Shown: positions 48,850 through 62,102, counted from the stretch's first letter. The stretch is 64,000 nucleotides of DNA from Hevea brasiliensis (GCF_030052815.1 NC_079503.1:52742735-52806734); one strand, 5' to 3'. The notes: generated by a model not told the origin, from the letters alone. Numbers and translations are program-made.

Positions 48850-48880
48850 TATTTATACTAGTCCGAGCATTTAATGCTCA
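48850..48880 (-). promoter_or_regulatory. Near-palindrome plus TATA box of the large antisense gene, E
   Basis: On the minus strand, TGAGCATTAAATGCTC (48865-48880) is followed by TATAAATA (48850-48857), about 155 bases before the ATG. Motif, order and spacing agree with D. Confidence 0.6.
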
Positions 48881-49139
48881 TGAGGTTCTAGGCAACAGAT
48901 CGATTGGTGGGACTCGACAAATGTTTCGACACTTTTCTCAAAAATCCGAATGTTCGAGATCGGTTTATTAGAGATCGCATAATAAGTAAAAATTTTGAAC
49001 GAAGGATCACTAAGTGTCATTCGTAAAGAATCGATTGATAATAACATTAGGATCGGAAAATAATCAATGCAAAAATAATAAGATGATAACCGACAAAATA
49101 AAGTCTTTATTTTCAAAAGTTCTGATTACATAACATTTG

Positions 49140-49345
49140 GGCGATCTCTAGGGATCGGATTACACTAACATTGATCACATCATTTCGTGATCTCTAAGAG
49201 ATCGGATCGCATTGAAAATAAAATACATCATTTGGGCGATCTCTAGGATCTGACTACAATAAAGGTCTAACTACATCATTTGGGCAATCTCTAGAGATCT
49301 GATTACATTTTAGGATTACATCATTTGGGCGATCTCTAGAGACCG
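49140..49345. repeat. Tandem repeat, about 4 units, in E's LTR
   Basis: Units contain ACATCATTTGGGCGATCTCT and a GATCGGATTACA-type end. It lies just downstream (minus strand) of the small antisense gene, as the related array does in D. Confidence 0.8.
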
Positions 49346-49396
49346 GTGGAACATCCTATCTAAAAGGCCTATGTCAAAGCCTAGTCTTGTGGTCAA

Positions 49397-49717
49397 TCAA
49401 AAGATGTGTTTGACCAGAGACCTACTGTTGGCATCGGATAGATGTGCAAATCGGATGGGGTGATTATGACTCCCATGAAGATGAGAGACATCGCCACCGA
49501 TGTTACCACTTAAACCGACTACCGTCGAACACCCAATGTGGAGGAAAGACGCCGGGACACCCAATGCGATGAGAAGCCGAATGAACTCGGTTGAGCGACT
49601 CGAGATCGGTACAACCAAAGTCCGCAATACAGATCGGTCAAATCCACCTCTCACCATCATCAAGAAGGTCATTCGATCACCGGATCGTGAATTTTCACGG
49701 TAAGTAAAGAAGTTCAT
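49397..49717 (-). CDS. Small antisense LTR protein, 106 aa, function unknown (E copy)
   Basis: An open minus-strand frame from ATG 49717 to TGA 49397. It aligns with the D frame at 39064-39477 in its middle and at its end (LVKHIF, then the same TTTTGA stop), but its N-terminus is shorter because the upstream part is shifted out of frame. MTFLMMVRGGFDRSVLRTLVV has no motif I recognise. A TATA box (GTATATATAGG, plus coordinates 49826-49836) lies about 110 bases upstream, preceded by a CATTAAATGCCCA word. Confidence 0.4.
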   Translation of the reverse strand: MNFFTYRENSRSGDRMTFLMMVRGGFDRSVLRTLVVPISSRSTEFIRLLIALGVPASFLHIGCSTVVGLSGNIGGDVSHLHGSHNHPIRFAHLSDANSRSLVKHIF

Positions 49718-50420
49718 CGGAAAAGATCAAAGCCACGCTTATAGCCGTAACTTCCACCGAGCAAATGAACAGGAAAGTAAGAAAAGAAGAGAGGAAAGTC
49801 GATGAAGAAAATGTCTCCGATGTGGGTATATATAGGGGAAATGGGCATTTAATGTCGAAGGAAAACGGCGGACGCCGAGAATCGAGATGTAATTAATGCT
49901 TGGACCGAATCCAGACTGATTAAGGGATAATAGAGATCGGGAGATAGGAGATCAGCATGAGAGATCGGAATAGGAGCTAGGGGAGGGATCGGAAGACAAA
50001 AAGAATAAGACAAATCCCAATAACCGCCGTAATCGTAGCCGAGGTAGTTAAAGCGTGGGCGCATTTAGATCTCCACCGCACGCCTAAGAATCGCCCGCAA
50101 TGCCGACAGTGCCGTGGTATGTCATGACAATCCAGACATCCCAATCTCCACCGTTGATCCCACTTGTAAGGACAAACCTAACCCTTAGATCAAGAGAGAA
50201 GACGACAATACCAATGCGTCTTTCACTCTTAGCCCTGATCGTTCCGACAAGGAAATTTGGGACCGCTGATGAAAAGAAGAAAAGGACAAATATTATGAAG
50301 AGTGATCTCAACCATTCATTTTGATTCTCTTTAATTCCCGAACCTCCGATCATGTCCTTCGAGATCTCGACCCTCCATCTCCTCAAATAAATCCCGACCT
50401 TCACGAAGAGCACCCGATTC

Positions 50421-50430
50421 CTATAAATAC
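50421..50430 (+). promoter_or_regulatory. Sense TATA box of LTR E
   Basis: CTATAAATAC followed by CGGCATGAAAACTGTT. D's LTR has the same block on the minus strand near 38310-38333. It would place the transcription start of the element near 50455, leaving about 4.1 kb of U3 that contains the antisense genes. Confidence 0.6.
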
Positions 50431-50740
50431 CGGCATGAAAACTGTTCAAGGACGGACAAAAAATATAGACAAGAGGCTGCTATTATCGTGGAGGAACTCT
50501 GAAACTTCATTCAGTTTGTTACTCTGCTGTTTTGTAGTGATCAAAAAGACTTTTGAAACTAGTTTTCAGGAGTGTTTTCTTGGAAAAGATTTTGAATACT
50601 AGAACTCTACATTTCCAGTTTGTTCATTATCTGGTCATACTTTCGTCATCTTTGCTTTCTTTTCCTCTGTTCAAGCTCAACTTCCTTCCACCTGGTTCTT
50701 ACCCGGTTACCTTTTAGCTAAAGCATCTCTTGGTTTCACG

Positions 50741-50920
50741 ACAGACATCAACTCTCAGGCTGGTTAATCCACCATCTTCATCACTATTTACCACCTCGTA
50801 GTTATTTCAATACATTTGGCTCCTCACAGACATCAACTCTCAGGCTGATCAATCCGCCATCTTCATCACTATTTACCACCTCACAGTTATTTCAATATAT
50901 TTGGCTCCTCACAGGTAAGA
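50741..50920 (+). repeat. 85-bp tandem duplication ending in a splice-donor-like site, LTR E
   Basis: Copies are 50741-50825 and 50826-50910, each opening ACAGACATCA or its equivalent and ending TTTGGCTCCTC. The second copy is followed by ACAG then GTAAGA (GT at 50915), a good plant 5' splice site in the transcribed part of the LTR. Confidence 0.7.
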
Positions 50921-51477
50921 GTTCATATTACTGTTTCATTAAGTATTTGCGTTTACTTTTCGCACTTTCTTTGTTCTCTTTACGTACGCGGTTTTCTTTA
51001 AGTTTATTCTCAGCAAAAATCTCAAAGAACATTACTCTAATTATCTCTTTAGTGATCGGTCCATCATTTCACAATTTTCGCTATTTCAATACGAGCTTTT
51101 AGCTCCTAGTAGCGTGTAAGTGGTCGTGCAAAATATAGGTATCTGCAACTTAAGGGCCTCTTTTAAAAGAGAAAGCTTGAATAACACGCCAGAAAATAGC
51201 CAAACTATTAGGCCGACGAGAACGGAATTCGCAAGATACCATGAAGAGGAATAAAACCAAAATAAACTAGACAATGTGATCGGACATTAATAGGTATGCG
51301 TGAAATGACTACATGGAAGGTCAGTAAATCAAGTTTAGTATTACCCATTTAGTCATAGGGTATCAAGAAACCTTATCTCCAGATTTTTGAATGCCGTAAA
51401 CCTTAGTTTTAGGTTCTTGTGACATGTAGTGAAATTGAAATTCGAGATCTAAAGCCCCTTCCAGTGCTCCTCGCTAA

Positions 51478-51815
51478 TCCGAAAGAGATCGGAGGAGAGT
51501 TCTTATCCTGGTCTCACTTAAAATTTTAATAAATAAATAAAAAATGTCGGAGGAGAGTTCTTAAACGACCACAAATCAAAATTTTTAATAAAAATTTAAA
51601 AGAGATAGGAGGAGAGTTCTTATCCGGTCTCAGCTTAAAATCTTAATAAATACTTAAAAGAGGTCGGAGGAGAGTTCTTATCCGATCCCAAATTAAAATC
51701 TCTAATAAATATTTAATAGGGATCGGAAGAGAGTCCTTATCCGATCCCCAACCAAAATTTTAATGAATATCTAAAAGAGGATCGGAGGAGAGTTCTTATC
51801 CGATCTTCTAAATTA
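51478..51815. repeat. Tandem array, about 6 units of 60 bp, in LTR E
   Basis: Units carry GGAGGAGAGTTCTTATCCG between GATC-type ends, the reverse complement of the D array at 25062-25545. Confidence 0.88.
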
Positions 51816-52221
51816 AATTTTAAATAAAACATTCCTTTTCAAGTAAAATTAACATGCAAAAGTAATTCACTAAGGTTGTCTCATTTACTTATGTATCTGG
51901 GTGATCCTAATCAGTGAAAAATCAAACATTCCTTTTACCAAAAGGACTAACATTCCCATCCGAGCCCTTCTAACTAATTTATAAAGGACGCAAAATTAAA
52001 TCTACCTACCCTTATTAAGGGACGAGGTGGGGTGCCTAACACCTTCACCACCCGCTACTTTAATTCAACCTAGAATCTCTGTCTTGAAGTGGTTTCATTC
52101 TTTATTTATCTTCTCAAATGGTTTTCTTTAGTTCCCCTCAAAACTAAGGTGGCGACTCCTCACTCTTCCCCACTTCGGTGAGTGATCGTCCGGGCGACCG
52201 CAAAATCCCATTGCGACAGCT

Positions 52222-52237
52222 TGGCGACTCCGCTGGG
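52222..52237 (+). other. Primer binding site of element E (Tat/Ogre type)
   Basis: TGGCGACTCCGCTGGG, three bases after the LTR end. This is the primer site well known from Ogre/Tat elements, as I recall complementary to an Arg tRNA. Confidence 0.85.
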
Positions 52238-53075
52238 AAGCTATTGACCCAACCCCACTCTAGAGGTCCAAAAGTAGGCTTAATTTTTGTCCGATCAAAT
52301 TATATTTAGGGGGGCTCACTCGGCGATGTCTTGTATGCTAATTATTATTGCTACTAACTATTTTGTTTTGCCTGTTCTATCTCCTACAGTGCTCTTCATT
52401 TCAAAGAAAAAGAAAAAAAAAGAAAAAAATGGAAAAATAAAATCCCCCTGAATTGGGAAGAGGTAAAAGCGTCCCTTCACACACTAAACACTTACACAAT
52501 GTCCTCACACACTATGGTCCTAACCCGGGCTTTCTCACCCTTTTAGGAAAGTAGGAGGGGGTCATGTAGCGCATCTGTGGGTTTTACCTCGTTAGTATCC
52601 GTGAAGGCTTCGCCAAATTGAAACTTGTTCTATTTACCGTGATACCCGTGGAATTTTCCCGACAATATCATGGGGTAGAATGGGGCTCTCACTGCATGAG
52701 GGGCAATTTGGGAACCTCGTGGCTATTAGAAAATTAGATCCCGAGCTAAACCACACGATAGCCGAAAGCCGTAGTAAATCGCCTCATAAGATAGAACTAT
52801 CCAGATAGGTAGCGCTTACCCTGTTAGGAGTCTCCTACTATAGGACAAAAGGGGCATACTTACTCTCACCCTATTCTCGCTTTAATTTCCTTTGTTCATT
52901 TTTTCGTGGTAATCTTGAATCCTACTAAAACGCCTACACATTTTCCTACTTTGATAAATGTGTACGTGTCACCTCACAACAAGATGATTCAAAATTACCC
53001 TAATTTGTCTTACTAACAAATTTTCTCAGCGCTACCAAACCAAGAGTCCAGATAAGGATAGGCATCATTTTTATC
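52238..53075 (+). other. Untranslated leader of element E
   Basis: No gene is visible between the primer site and the first ATG of ORF1 at 53076. It includes an A/G-rich patch (52400-52440). Confidence 0.6.
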
Positions 53076-54890
53076 ATGGCATCCTCGAGTCGACGGCAGG
53101 AGAGGCTCAAGATGCTAAACTTTGGTCCAAATCACCATTGGTCTGCACTTCGCAAAATGATGTTTCCGAGGCATACATTAGCTCAATACCTTCACCGATC
53201 CGACAAAATAGAGGTCAAAATGAACAACCTCGAGGGTCCGTCTAATAGATGGAGGTTGCTTCCCGACTGTGTCAAGGTACGCTTGAAGAGAAGTACTAAG
53301 GATTGCAACCTTAATGCAAGTCAAGGTCCAAATCCTCGCATTAAAAGCCATGTTGACGGTTTGGAATCCTAAGCACGGAGTGTTCTCTTTCAATGACATT
53401 GATACGCCCCACTATGGAGGAATATCGTGCATTGCCGGGATCCCATACTCATTGCGTAACCTGATCTACTTACACCTCGAGCATAGCGCACTGAAACGGT
53501 TGGCACATATGTTGGGTTCTCCCCGTAAGAAGTAAAGTCCAGAGAAACACCAAAGGGAACACGCATGGATGGCATTGGACGACCTTGAGAAGCGGTTAGA
53601 TCATCACCTCCAAGAGAAATAGTGGGATCAAGCTCCGTAGCACTCGCCTTGGGAATCTATGGTCCGATCCTGCTCCCGGCCATTGGGGATCATCACTAGC
53701 AGCAAAGGAGGTATTTTGGATAGTAGAAAGGCAGGATCAATCCGATACCGGCAATTCTTGCCAAACCTTGTTAACCCTAACTTACCGCATAACAGGAAAG
53801 GGTCCATTAAGTGTTGCTCTCGCTATTATACCTCTGGACTATCACCACATGTGTCCTGTGGAGACAAAAGGATTGACTTGGTACCTCGACCAGCCTCCCA
53901 TTGAGAAGATGATCCTTAGTGATCACCAAGAATGAAAACAAAGTATGGAACGGATTTTGAGTTTCAATAGCCATGATTATCGTTGGAGGAAGTCAGGACG
54001 CCAAGCCAACCCGCCTTGATTGGTACAGAGGTATTCACGGTGTCCCCGATTGGAATAACCGTATACAAGTTACACTCCAAAGATCGTAATGAGGCGCTTT
54101 GGCTCAACACACCATGATCAACATTAAAGAATACCACCAAGGTCACTTCTACCATGAGCTCAAGGAAGAAGAAGGGTTGAAAAGGGCTCGCAAGTCCCGG
54201 GAAAACATCACTCTAATGGAGAGATCACCCAAAGGCCCAAGTGCCTCGGCGACACCTTAAATGGAGAGCCGATAGGGACCAAGAACGCCTACTATAGAAT
54301 TCAAGGACGACAACCTCGCCAAGACGCCCTATTAGAGGAAGATGATAATCGACTCGTTGACTCTCTACAAAAGGCAAATACCCACAAATCACAGATGAAA
54401 GAACGAATGAAACAATTGGAGCACCAACAGCAGAAACTTAAGAGAAGGGTAAGAAAGCTCAAGGAAGAGGCAAGGGCCGAAAGGATAGGGTTCAAGAGCA
54501 AGAGGTACAGTGGGAAAAGAAAGAAACTCTCTCCAAGCCGAGGTCAAAGAGATGAAAGGGCGTAATAGTAAGCTTCAGAAAGGATGAAGTACCAAGAGGT
54601 ACTCGTTGAAGAGTATAAACAGGAAAACAAGAAGAAGAAGCTTGAATTAAAAGAACAGCACTCCTCATCAACGACATCTTGAAAGAGTGTGCTAAAGAAA
54701 GGAAAGAGAAAGAGAAACAAGTCGCCCTCTATCAAGGACTCAAAGAAAATGTGGACCAGTTGGAGAAAATGATAGCACAGGAAAAAGGAACTATTACCAA
54801 TCCGAGTATGCTCAAAGTGTTCGATCCTCGCCAAACAAGAGGAAAGGTTATATGAGTATCTCAAAAATGTCATTATAAAGAACCTCCTAA
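53076..54890 (+). pseudogene. Tat/Ogre ORF1 protein (DUF7745-like), broken
   Basis: From ATG 53076 (MASSSRRQERLKMLNFGPNHHWSA) the pieces resemble the extra protein that Ogre/Tat elements encode upstream of gag. Recognisable stretches in changing frames are NPKHGVFSFNDID (near 53355), LALGIYGPILLPA (near 53645), a MILSDHQEW block (near 53905) and a C-terminal coiled coil rich in Lys, Glu and Gln (54330-54560, 54600-54860). Frameshifts are many, so no long frame survives. The family assignment is from memory of such proteins; its function is unknown. Confidence 0.6.
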
Positions 54891-55319
54891 CCTAGGCCGA
54901 TGTAAAGAATATGCAGCATAAATTATTCAGCTTAATGAAATGATTTTTGGACCATTGTCTAAGCATTTGTGAATGAATAATATGACTCGTAGGAACTCCT
55001 CGCTAGGGTTATGTGAAAATTGAAATGCGCTATATGGACAGTATCATAAATGCGCATTCAATCCCGTCATTCACGGCCGACTATCGAACGATGCCATGAT
55101 AAAGCCGAGGCGATTATCCTTTGCAGATTCCAACCCGCTCTCAAATGCCATCAGATCCTTCGTCTGCATCAGACTTTTAGTTTCTTTGCAAAACTCAAAT
55201 TCATTTAAATTTTTTTATCCTCACAGGAAATCAATATTGATTCAAACAAGGCAAGTCTGACCAAGCACACGATCCAACCCAAGCGAGTGTACTTAACAAG
55301 ATCTCGAACGAGGAAGATA

Positions 55320-57161
55320 ATGGAAAATCAGGAGCAAGTACAGAACCTACAGGGACAGGTCTCCGAGTTGAAGGATCAGCTTTCTGAAATTATGAGACTA
55401 ATGAAGGAAATGTCTCAGAGCAAACCTGCTTCAGAACCTAGCCCACCATTACCTCCTCCGCCTCCTACAACAAATGATCCTCAGCAAGCTTCAACCTCTT
55501 TTACCTTTCGCCTCCCATTCCGACCCGACAATCACTCACAATCCGGTGACCATAAATAATGACCCACCTTTTTCCTATTACCCTACTGCCTCAAATGCCG
55601 AGCCTCACCATTCAATCCCGATCCTCCAGCTTACTCCACCCTCACTCCCGGTTGGAGGAGTGTATCATGCGGTGGAAGGAGAACATAGGGCGAGAGAAAA
55701 CGAGAAACTATCTGCCCTAGAAGAAAGATTGAGAGCAATAGAAGGGTTGAACATGTATGGCTCACTGATGTGTCACACCGAGATTGGTGCCGATGTGGTG
55801 GTACCACCCAAATTCAAGGTTCCCGATTTCGACAAATACAAATGGAAACTCAGACTTCAGATCCACCGGGCAACCTACATTGCCAAAATGTCCGCTTTAA
55901 TGTAAGACGATAGACTCTCATTCACTTCTTTCACGAGAGCCTCTCCGAGCAGCTCCGAGATGGTGTATACAATTGACAGAGCAAGTCACTCCTGAAAGAT
56001 TTGGCCGATACCTTTCTTAAGCAAAGACAAATTCAATTGTGATGCAAAGACCCACAAGGAGGGACCTCCGTAACTCGTACAGAAGACCGGAAGGTTTTAA
56101 GCAAGACGCCCAACGATGGAGGGAGAAGGTCGCAGTATATATCCTCCTGGATCGACAATGAACTCTGCTCCCTATTCATTGAAACATTGAAGGCTCCCTA
56201 CTTCAACCTGATGATCGGAAATACCTCCAGCAGCTTCTCAGATATCATCCAAGCCGGTGAGAGAATTGAAGCTAATCTGAGAATAGGAAGGCTACAGGAG
56301 TTGACTGAGAACCCTGTGAAAAAGACTGCCAATTTTGGCAAGAAGAAGGAGAGTGATGTACATTCCATCACTCGACAGAATAATTTTCCCCAATTCCCCC
56401 AAAATAACTACCGGCCATATCCTCCCTCTCATGGCCCAACTATCGCAAACATCCCACCCCCTTTCCCTAATTATTCACAACCACGCCCACAATACGCCCC
56501 ACCTGCAAATTTCCAACCAAGACCACCTCCTCCTCCAGCTCAACCACGACCACCACAAAATAACCCAAGACCTCCAAGGAATCCTGATCCACCCCTTCCT
56601 CCTCTCGGTGAAATATACCGATACCTTGCTCAGATAAACCAAATCGCACTCACCCCTTTAGACCCAATCCAGCCGCCATATCCCAGGTGGTATGATGCCA
56701 CTGCCCGTTGTGAGTATCATGGAGGAGCACAAGGGCATTCAACTGACAACTGCGGGGCACTCAGAGGGAGAGTGCACGCTTTAATCCGAAACGGGTGGTT
56801 GAAGATCGAGGGAAATGGTTCCCTCCCCAATGTTACCTCAAACCCACTGCCTAACCACAATGCGGGCAGTGGTGTAAATATGATAGAGTCTAAAGGAGAG
56901 GGATCAACACCAGAAGTGGATGAGCTGGTTCCATACTTTAAGGAGATTTTTACTATAGCAACGAGGGAAGGCTACCTTTGCCCTCAGGTAGCGGGATTCA
57001 AAGAGAGTACGAGGTGTCCTTACCATGGAGGGGCAGCTGACCATGAGCTGCGAGATTGTGAGGGGTTCAGGCAAGAAGTCCAGAACTTATTGTCTCTCGT
57101 GGTTCCGAGATGCCGCATAAGGCCGAAACTAAAAGGAGTGAACACCACCGATACAGCCTAA
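55320..57161 (+). pseudogene. Tat element E gag, broken
   Basis: ATG 55320 (MENQEQVQNLQGQVSELKDQ) opens a coiled coil, then a Pro-rich stretch. After a frameshift near 55480-55560 comes LEERLRAIEGLNMYG and VVPPKFKVPDFDKYK, a hallmark of Tat/Ogre gag. A further damaged stretch follows (55905-56186). The C-terminal part (56187-57161) is open: a long Pro/Asn-rich linker, PPYPRWYD, and two zinc-finger-like repeats CEYHGGAQGHSTDNC and CPYHGGAADHELRDC. It ends with TAA at 57161. Confidence 0.8.
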
Positions 57162-57199
57162 CGCCCACCTCCAAACCTGTAATCACCTTCTCACCCCTG

Positions 57200-60100
57200 T
57201 AGCCTCCGCCAGAATAGCTTATCCAAACTCCACCTCGCCTCCCATCACCAATACTCACGCCGTCCCTTGGAATTATAACTTCCAAGTTTTCACTCGTGGA
57301 GCGCAAGCAAGACATCCGCTCCTAGTCTTGCCTCACCTCCGCACCACCAAAACCATGTTTCGCTCCTCACGAGCACTTCGTAATGACTTATGCCGACTCG
57401 CTAGCAACACTACTCCCTGCCGCTCTAGACCCGTTATTGCAACAAAATCCTCTCCACTGAGCAAGAAGTCGAGTTTATAACTCAAGTGGGAGGTGTTACG
57501 GAACAAAGAAAGAGAGAAGAGAAAAGGGAAAGTAAAATGGGAGAGTCATCCGTAAACACTAAGAGGAGGTTGAGAAAGCAGGGAAGCAGAGCCTATTGAG
57601 CACAAGGAAGATGAAGAACCGCTGCTCCAAATAATGAAACAGAGCGAGTATGACGTGGTGGAGCAATTGAGAAAAACCCCGCCGAATTTCATCAAGTATC
57701 ACCGATCCCGAGCTCTAAGTCCACCGAAAGCCCTACAAAGAATCCCGGATCAGCCTTTGTGAACCCCGACATTACTCCGGCGCTTTGAGAAAATAGTAGG
57801 ACAAATCAGCATCCAAACTGTAGCCTTTTCTCAAGAGGAGGTAGACCTGCGGGCTTAGGGCACAATAAAGCTCTACATGTAATCGTGAAGTGTAAGGGTT
57901 GTATAGTGGCCAAGGTTCTCATCGATAACGGATCGGCCCTCAATGTATTGCCTAGTGCGACCTTAGCCAAAGCACGGTTGACTAATCGCATATACGCCAA
58001 AGTGCAATGGTGGTAAGAGCCTTGACTGCACCAGGAGAGAGGTGTCGGGAGACATTGACTTGCCAATCCAAGTCGGGCATGTACTTTCAACGCCACGCTT
58101 CAAGTGATGAACATTGAGCCGCTTACACTATGTTATTAGGAGGCCGTGGATCCACTCGCGAACGCTGCTCCTTCAACCTTACACCGTAAGATCAAATACA
58201 TTAAGGACGGCAAAATCATCACAAGAAGGGGCGAAGAGGCCATATCGTCACTAAGCCGCAATCACTTCCTTATGTGGAAGCGCCGAGGAATCATTGGAGA
58301 GTTCTTTCCGTGCCCTTGAATTGCAAGATACTGGAAGGAAGGGGCTATGGCAATGGTGGCCAAAGTAATGTCAAGAAACGGTATCAAGAGGGGAAAGGCT
58401 TGGGCACCGCCTTGCAAGGGATCGTCGAGCCTATACCGCTATTCGTAAGATAGGCCGTTGTGGTTTGGGGTATGAGGAGGATGCCCTCGTGGATGGGCGA
58501 TTCTCGATGAGGAGGATGCTTCGGATCGAGGTTCACCAGAGACGGAAAATGAAAATAGTCCCGAGAATTACGAGATCTTCGCCAAACCGGTCATCCAACA
58601 TCCGCAAGTACGTAAGAATCGCCAGATGATCCATCCATAGATGTCATCCAACCGATTCCTTGTATGAGGCCCTAGTTTCACCCATGGTCGAGGAGCAGAG
58701 CTTGACAACCGACAACGGAGGATATCCTCGCACTCAATTTCGAGACCATTCATCAATTAACACCTAATAATCCAATAGACTCAAATTCCTCCGTTAATTT
58801 TGAAATCCCCATAATCGCCATTACTTCAAGTAATTCGAGGAAGACCTTACGTAAGAAAGCAGTTGAAAAGATGAACCCTCCTCGTGCCTTGTGAAGATGA
58901 AACGCGCACAATAAACTTAGGCTCTAAGAAGTAAAAAGGGAACTTAAGATAGTGGAGAGTGAGGAATTGGGAGATATGATCGGTCCGCTAAGGAATTTCT
59001 CGACGTATTTTCATGGAGCTATGATGATATGGTCGGTTTGGACCCCGATAGTGACGCACAAGATTCCCTTAATTCCGTGAACGATCCCTGAAGCGGAATC
59101 GAGGAGAATGAATCCCACACACCGCTCAAGGTTCGGATGAAGTCAAGAAACAGATGACGCCGGATTCTTGGAAGTAGTCAAATATCCCCAATGGGTGGCT
59201 AATGTCGTCCCAAGAATGAAGAAAGACGGAGAGTCGTGGTGTGTTGACTACAGGACCTTAATAAAGCAAGTTTGAAAGATGATTTCCTCTCCCTCACATT
59301 GATGTGTTAGTTGACAATGCCGCGGATTGGGTAGGTGTTCGTGTATTGATGGGGCATCGTGGTACAATCGATTCCGATGGACAAGGAAGACAAGGATAAA
59401 ATCGCTTTCATCACCCAATGGGGGTATTTTGCTATCGGGTCATGCCCTTCGGTTGAAGAATGCCGGCTACTTACCAAATACAAGAATGGTCACATTATTC
59501 CACGATATGATGCATAAAGAAGTGGAGGTATATGTGGATGATATGATCATTAAATCCAGGAGAAGAGAGCCACGCTCAGTGATGAGGAGGGTGCTCAAAG
59601 GCTCAGAAATACAAGTTGAAGTCAACCTCGCTAAATGCATCTTCTGAGCTAGATCGGGAAAACTGTTGGGATTCATAGTAAGCGAGAAAGGGATAGAAGT
59701 GGATCCGCATAAAGTTCGAGCTATTCAAGAAATGCCCTCCCAAAAATGTAAAGGAGGTGCAGCTTTCTAGGAAAGTTGAACTACATCTCAAGATTTATTT
59801 CTAATCTCACCGCCAAAGTCGAGCCTATTTTCAGACTACTCTGGAAGAACAATCCTACCCAATGGGATTCGGATTGACAAAAGGCTTTCGAGACAATCAA
59901 ACAGTATTTGTCAAACCCACTCAAGATTGGTCCCGCCTTGTGTGCAGCCTCTCGATCCTGTACATGGCAGTCCAACAGAGCTCTATGGGATGTGTTTTAG
60001 GACAGCATGATGATACCGGCCGAATAGAGAGGGCCATTTACTACCTGAGCAAGAAGTTCAATGATTGTGAGTCAAGGTACTCTTTCTTAGAAAAGACTTG

Positions 60101-62102
60101 TCGCAAGCTAGCCTGGATAGCAAATCGCCTCAAGCACTACATGTTGAATCACAAGACATGGCTTATCTCCTGATGGATCCTATCGATACGTATTCGAAAG
60201 CCCATTTGTGCCGGAAGGATAGCCAAGTGGCGTGTTATACTCTCCCAAGATGATATAGTCTACATGACCCGAAAGCGGTGAAAGGTAGCGTAATTGTCAC
60301 TTCTAGCGGAAAACCCTATCCCTGATTATGAAGCTCGATTTTGAGTTCCCCGACGAACATATTAATGAAGAAGACTACGAAGAAGAGGGGTCACTGATGT
60401 GGGAAATGTATTTTGACTGAGCAACAATTTATCCGAATGGAATTGAGCCGCACTAGTATCCCCGCATGAAAGCACTTCCCAATAGCCGCTAAGTTGGGAT
60501 TTGACTGTACCAACAATGTCGCAGAATATGAAGCTTGTGTAATGGGTCTACATGTCGCTATGGAGATGAAAATCGTAAAGTTGGAGGTGTATGGAGACTC
60601 GGCTCGATAATTTATCGTGTCAAGGGAGAATGGCAAACCAAGGATCCCAAGCTAATCCCCTACCGTAAATACTTCATCGAGATGATCAGTGAATTCAAGA
60701 AATCTCTTTCACTCATCCGAGTAGAGACAAGAATCAATTTGTCGACGCCTTAGCTACTCTAGCCGTTATGGCTCAAATCGAAGAAGGGCGACGCTTCGCA
60801 CGTTGAAGATTAAAGTAAGGGATGAGCTAGCCTATTGCTTCATGATTGAAGAAGAGCTCGATGGAAAGCCTTGGTATCACGACATCCTGGTCTACTGTAG
60901 AACCGGAGAATTCCCTTCAGGGGCAAGCAAAAATGAAAAGAAGATGATTCGGAGGTTAGCATTGGGGTACTTTCCTGGGGAAACCCTATACAAAAGAAGC
61001 TCAAACGGTGAATTATTGAGATGTGTGGATGCGAAGGAGGCAAAGAGAATCCTTTTTGAAACTCATGAGGGAAATTGTGCAACTCACGCCAATGGACACA
61101 TGATGGCCAAGCAAATCATGCGGCGTGGGTATTTTTGGACCACAATAGAAAAGGATTGCATCGAGTATTTCCGGAAGTACCACAAGTGTCAGATTTACGC
61201 AGATCCGATAAATGTGCCACCTCACAAGCCGCTCAATCTCGCCTCACCGTGGCCTTTTGCAATGTGGGGCATATATGTGATTTGTCCCATCAATCGAAAG
61301 GCATCCAATGGGAACAGTTTAATCCTTGTAGCTATCTACTATTTATCCAAATGGGTCGAGGCAACATCCTATGCTCACATCACGCAGTAACACGCTTTCA
61401 AATTCTTCGTAAACAATATCATATGCCGCATGGTCTCCGAATGAAATTGTCACCGATAACGCCAAGAACTCGAACGGTCCAAGATTCGTAAGCCGTGATC
61501 AATACGTAATCCGACATCTCAATTCCTCCCCATACCGCTCCTGGATGAATGGAGCTGGAAGCCGCGAACAAAAATCTAAAGAGGATAATCCGAAAATGAC
61601 GGTCACATATAGGGATTGGCATGACATGCTCCCCACGCTCTTCATGCATACCGACTTCCATAAGAACCTCAACTGGGCAACTCCATACTCACTAGTCTAC
61701 GGATGGAAGCGGTATTACCGTTGAGGTTGAAATTCCTTCCTAAGGATTCTCAAGGAATCGTGGATTGGTGAGTCGAATGGATCCACCAAGGTTGGATCGC
61801 TTAAACTTGCTGGATGAGAAAAGGTTAACAGCAGATGTCACGCAATTATATCGAGGAGAATGGCCAGAGCATTTGATAAAACGCACGCCACGGGAATTCC
61901 TACCCGGGATTTAGTTCTAAAGAAAGTACTACCAAACCAAAACGATCCCCGGCAAATGGTCACCAACCTACGAGGGACCCTATGTGGTTAAAAAGGCGCA
62001 TCGGGGAGCCTTGATCTTGACCCACATGGACGGTGAAGAATTCCCGAGACTGTGGAATGCCGACATCACAAGAGATACTATGCATAAAAAGGAGAAGGGA
62101 TG
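57200..62102 (+). pseudogene. Tat element E pol (protease, G-patch, RT, two RNase H, integrase), heavily broken
   Basis: Domains appear in order but in shifting frames: protease with LIDNGSALNVLP (Asp codon 57924), a G-patch-like stretch near 58378-58430 (glycine-rich, QEGKGLGT), RT with WVANVVPRMKKDG (near 59200) and YVDD (59531-59542), first RNase H (YMAVQQSSMG, 59960), second RNase H (MYFD near 60400, then a stop), integrase (60803-62102) with HKCQ, IVTDN and GPYVVKKA. The first integrase catalytic Asp is Tyr (GIYVI; D keeps GIDVI). The end is TGA at 62100. Compared with D's uninterrupted frame, E shows many one- and two-base losses, often at CAG/CTG. Confidence 0.85.

Larger units (their letters stand above)
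46288..52218 (+). mobile_element. 5' LTR of Tat element E, 5931 bp
   Basis: It starts TGTCGACACC inside D's RT and ends TGCGACA just before the primer site. The first about 480 bases are repeated at 63521-64000. It holds, on the minus strand, the two antisense genes (46868-48695 and 49397-49717), and on the plus strand a TATA at 50421, an 85-bp duplication and a 60-bp repeat array. The expected target-site duplication is TGGTT (46283-46287); the other copy is beyond the window. Confidence 0.9.

Noticed and set aside
58568..58756. Minus-strand frames inside E's pol (also 57067-57315, 57806-58096)
   Set aside because: They are shadows of damaged pol; the plus strand carries the conserved domains.
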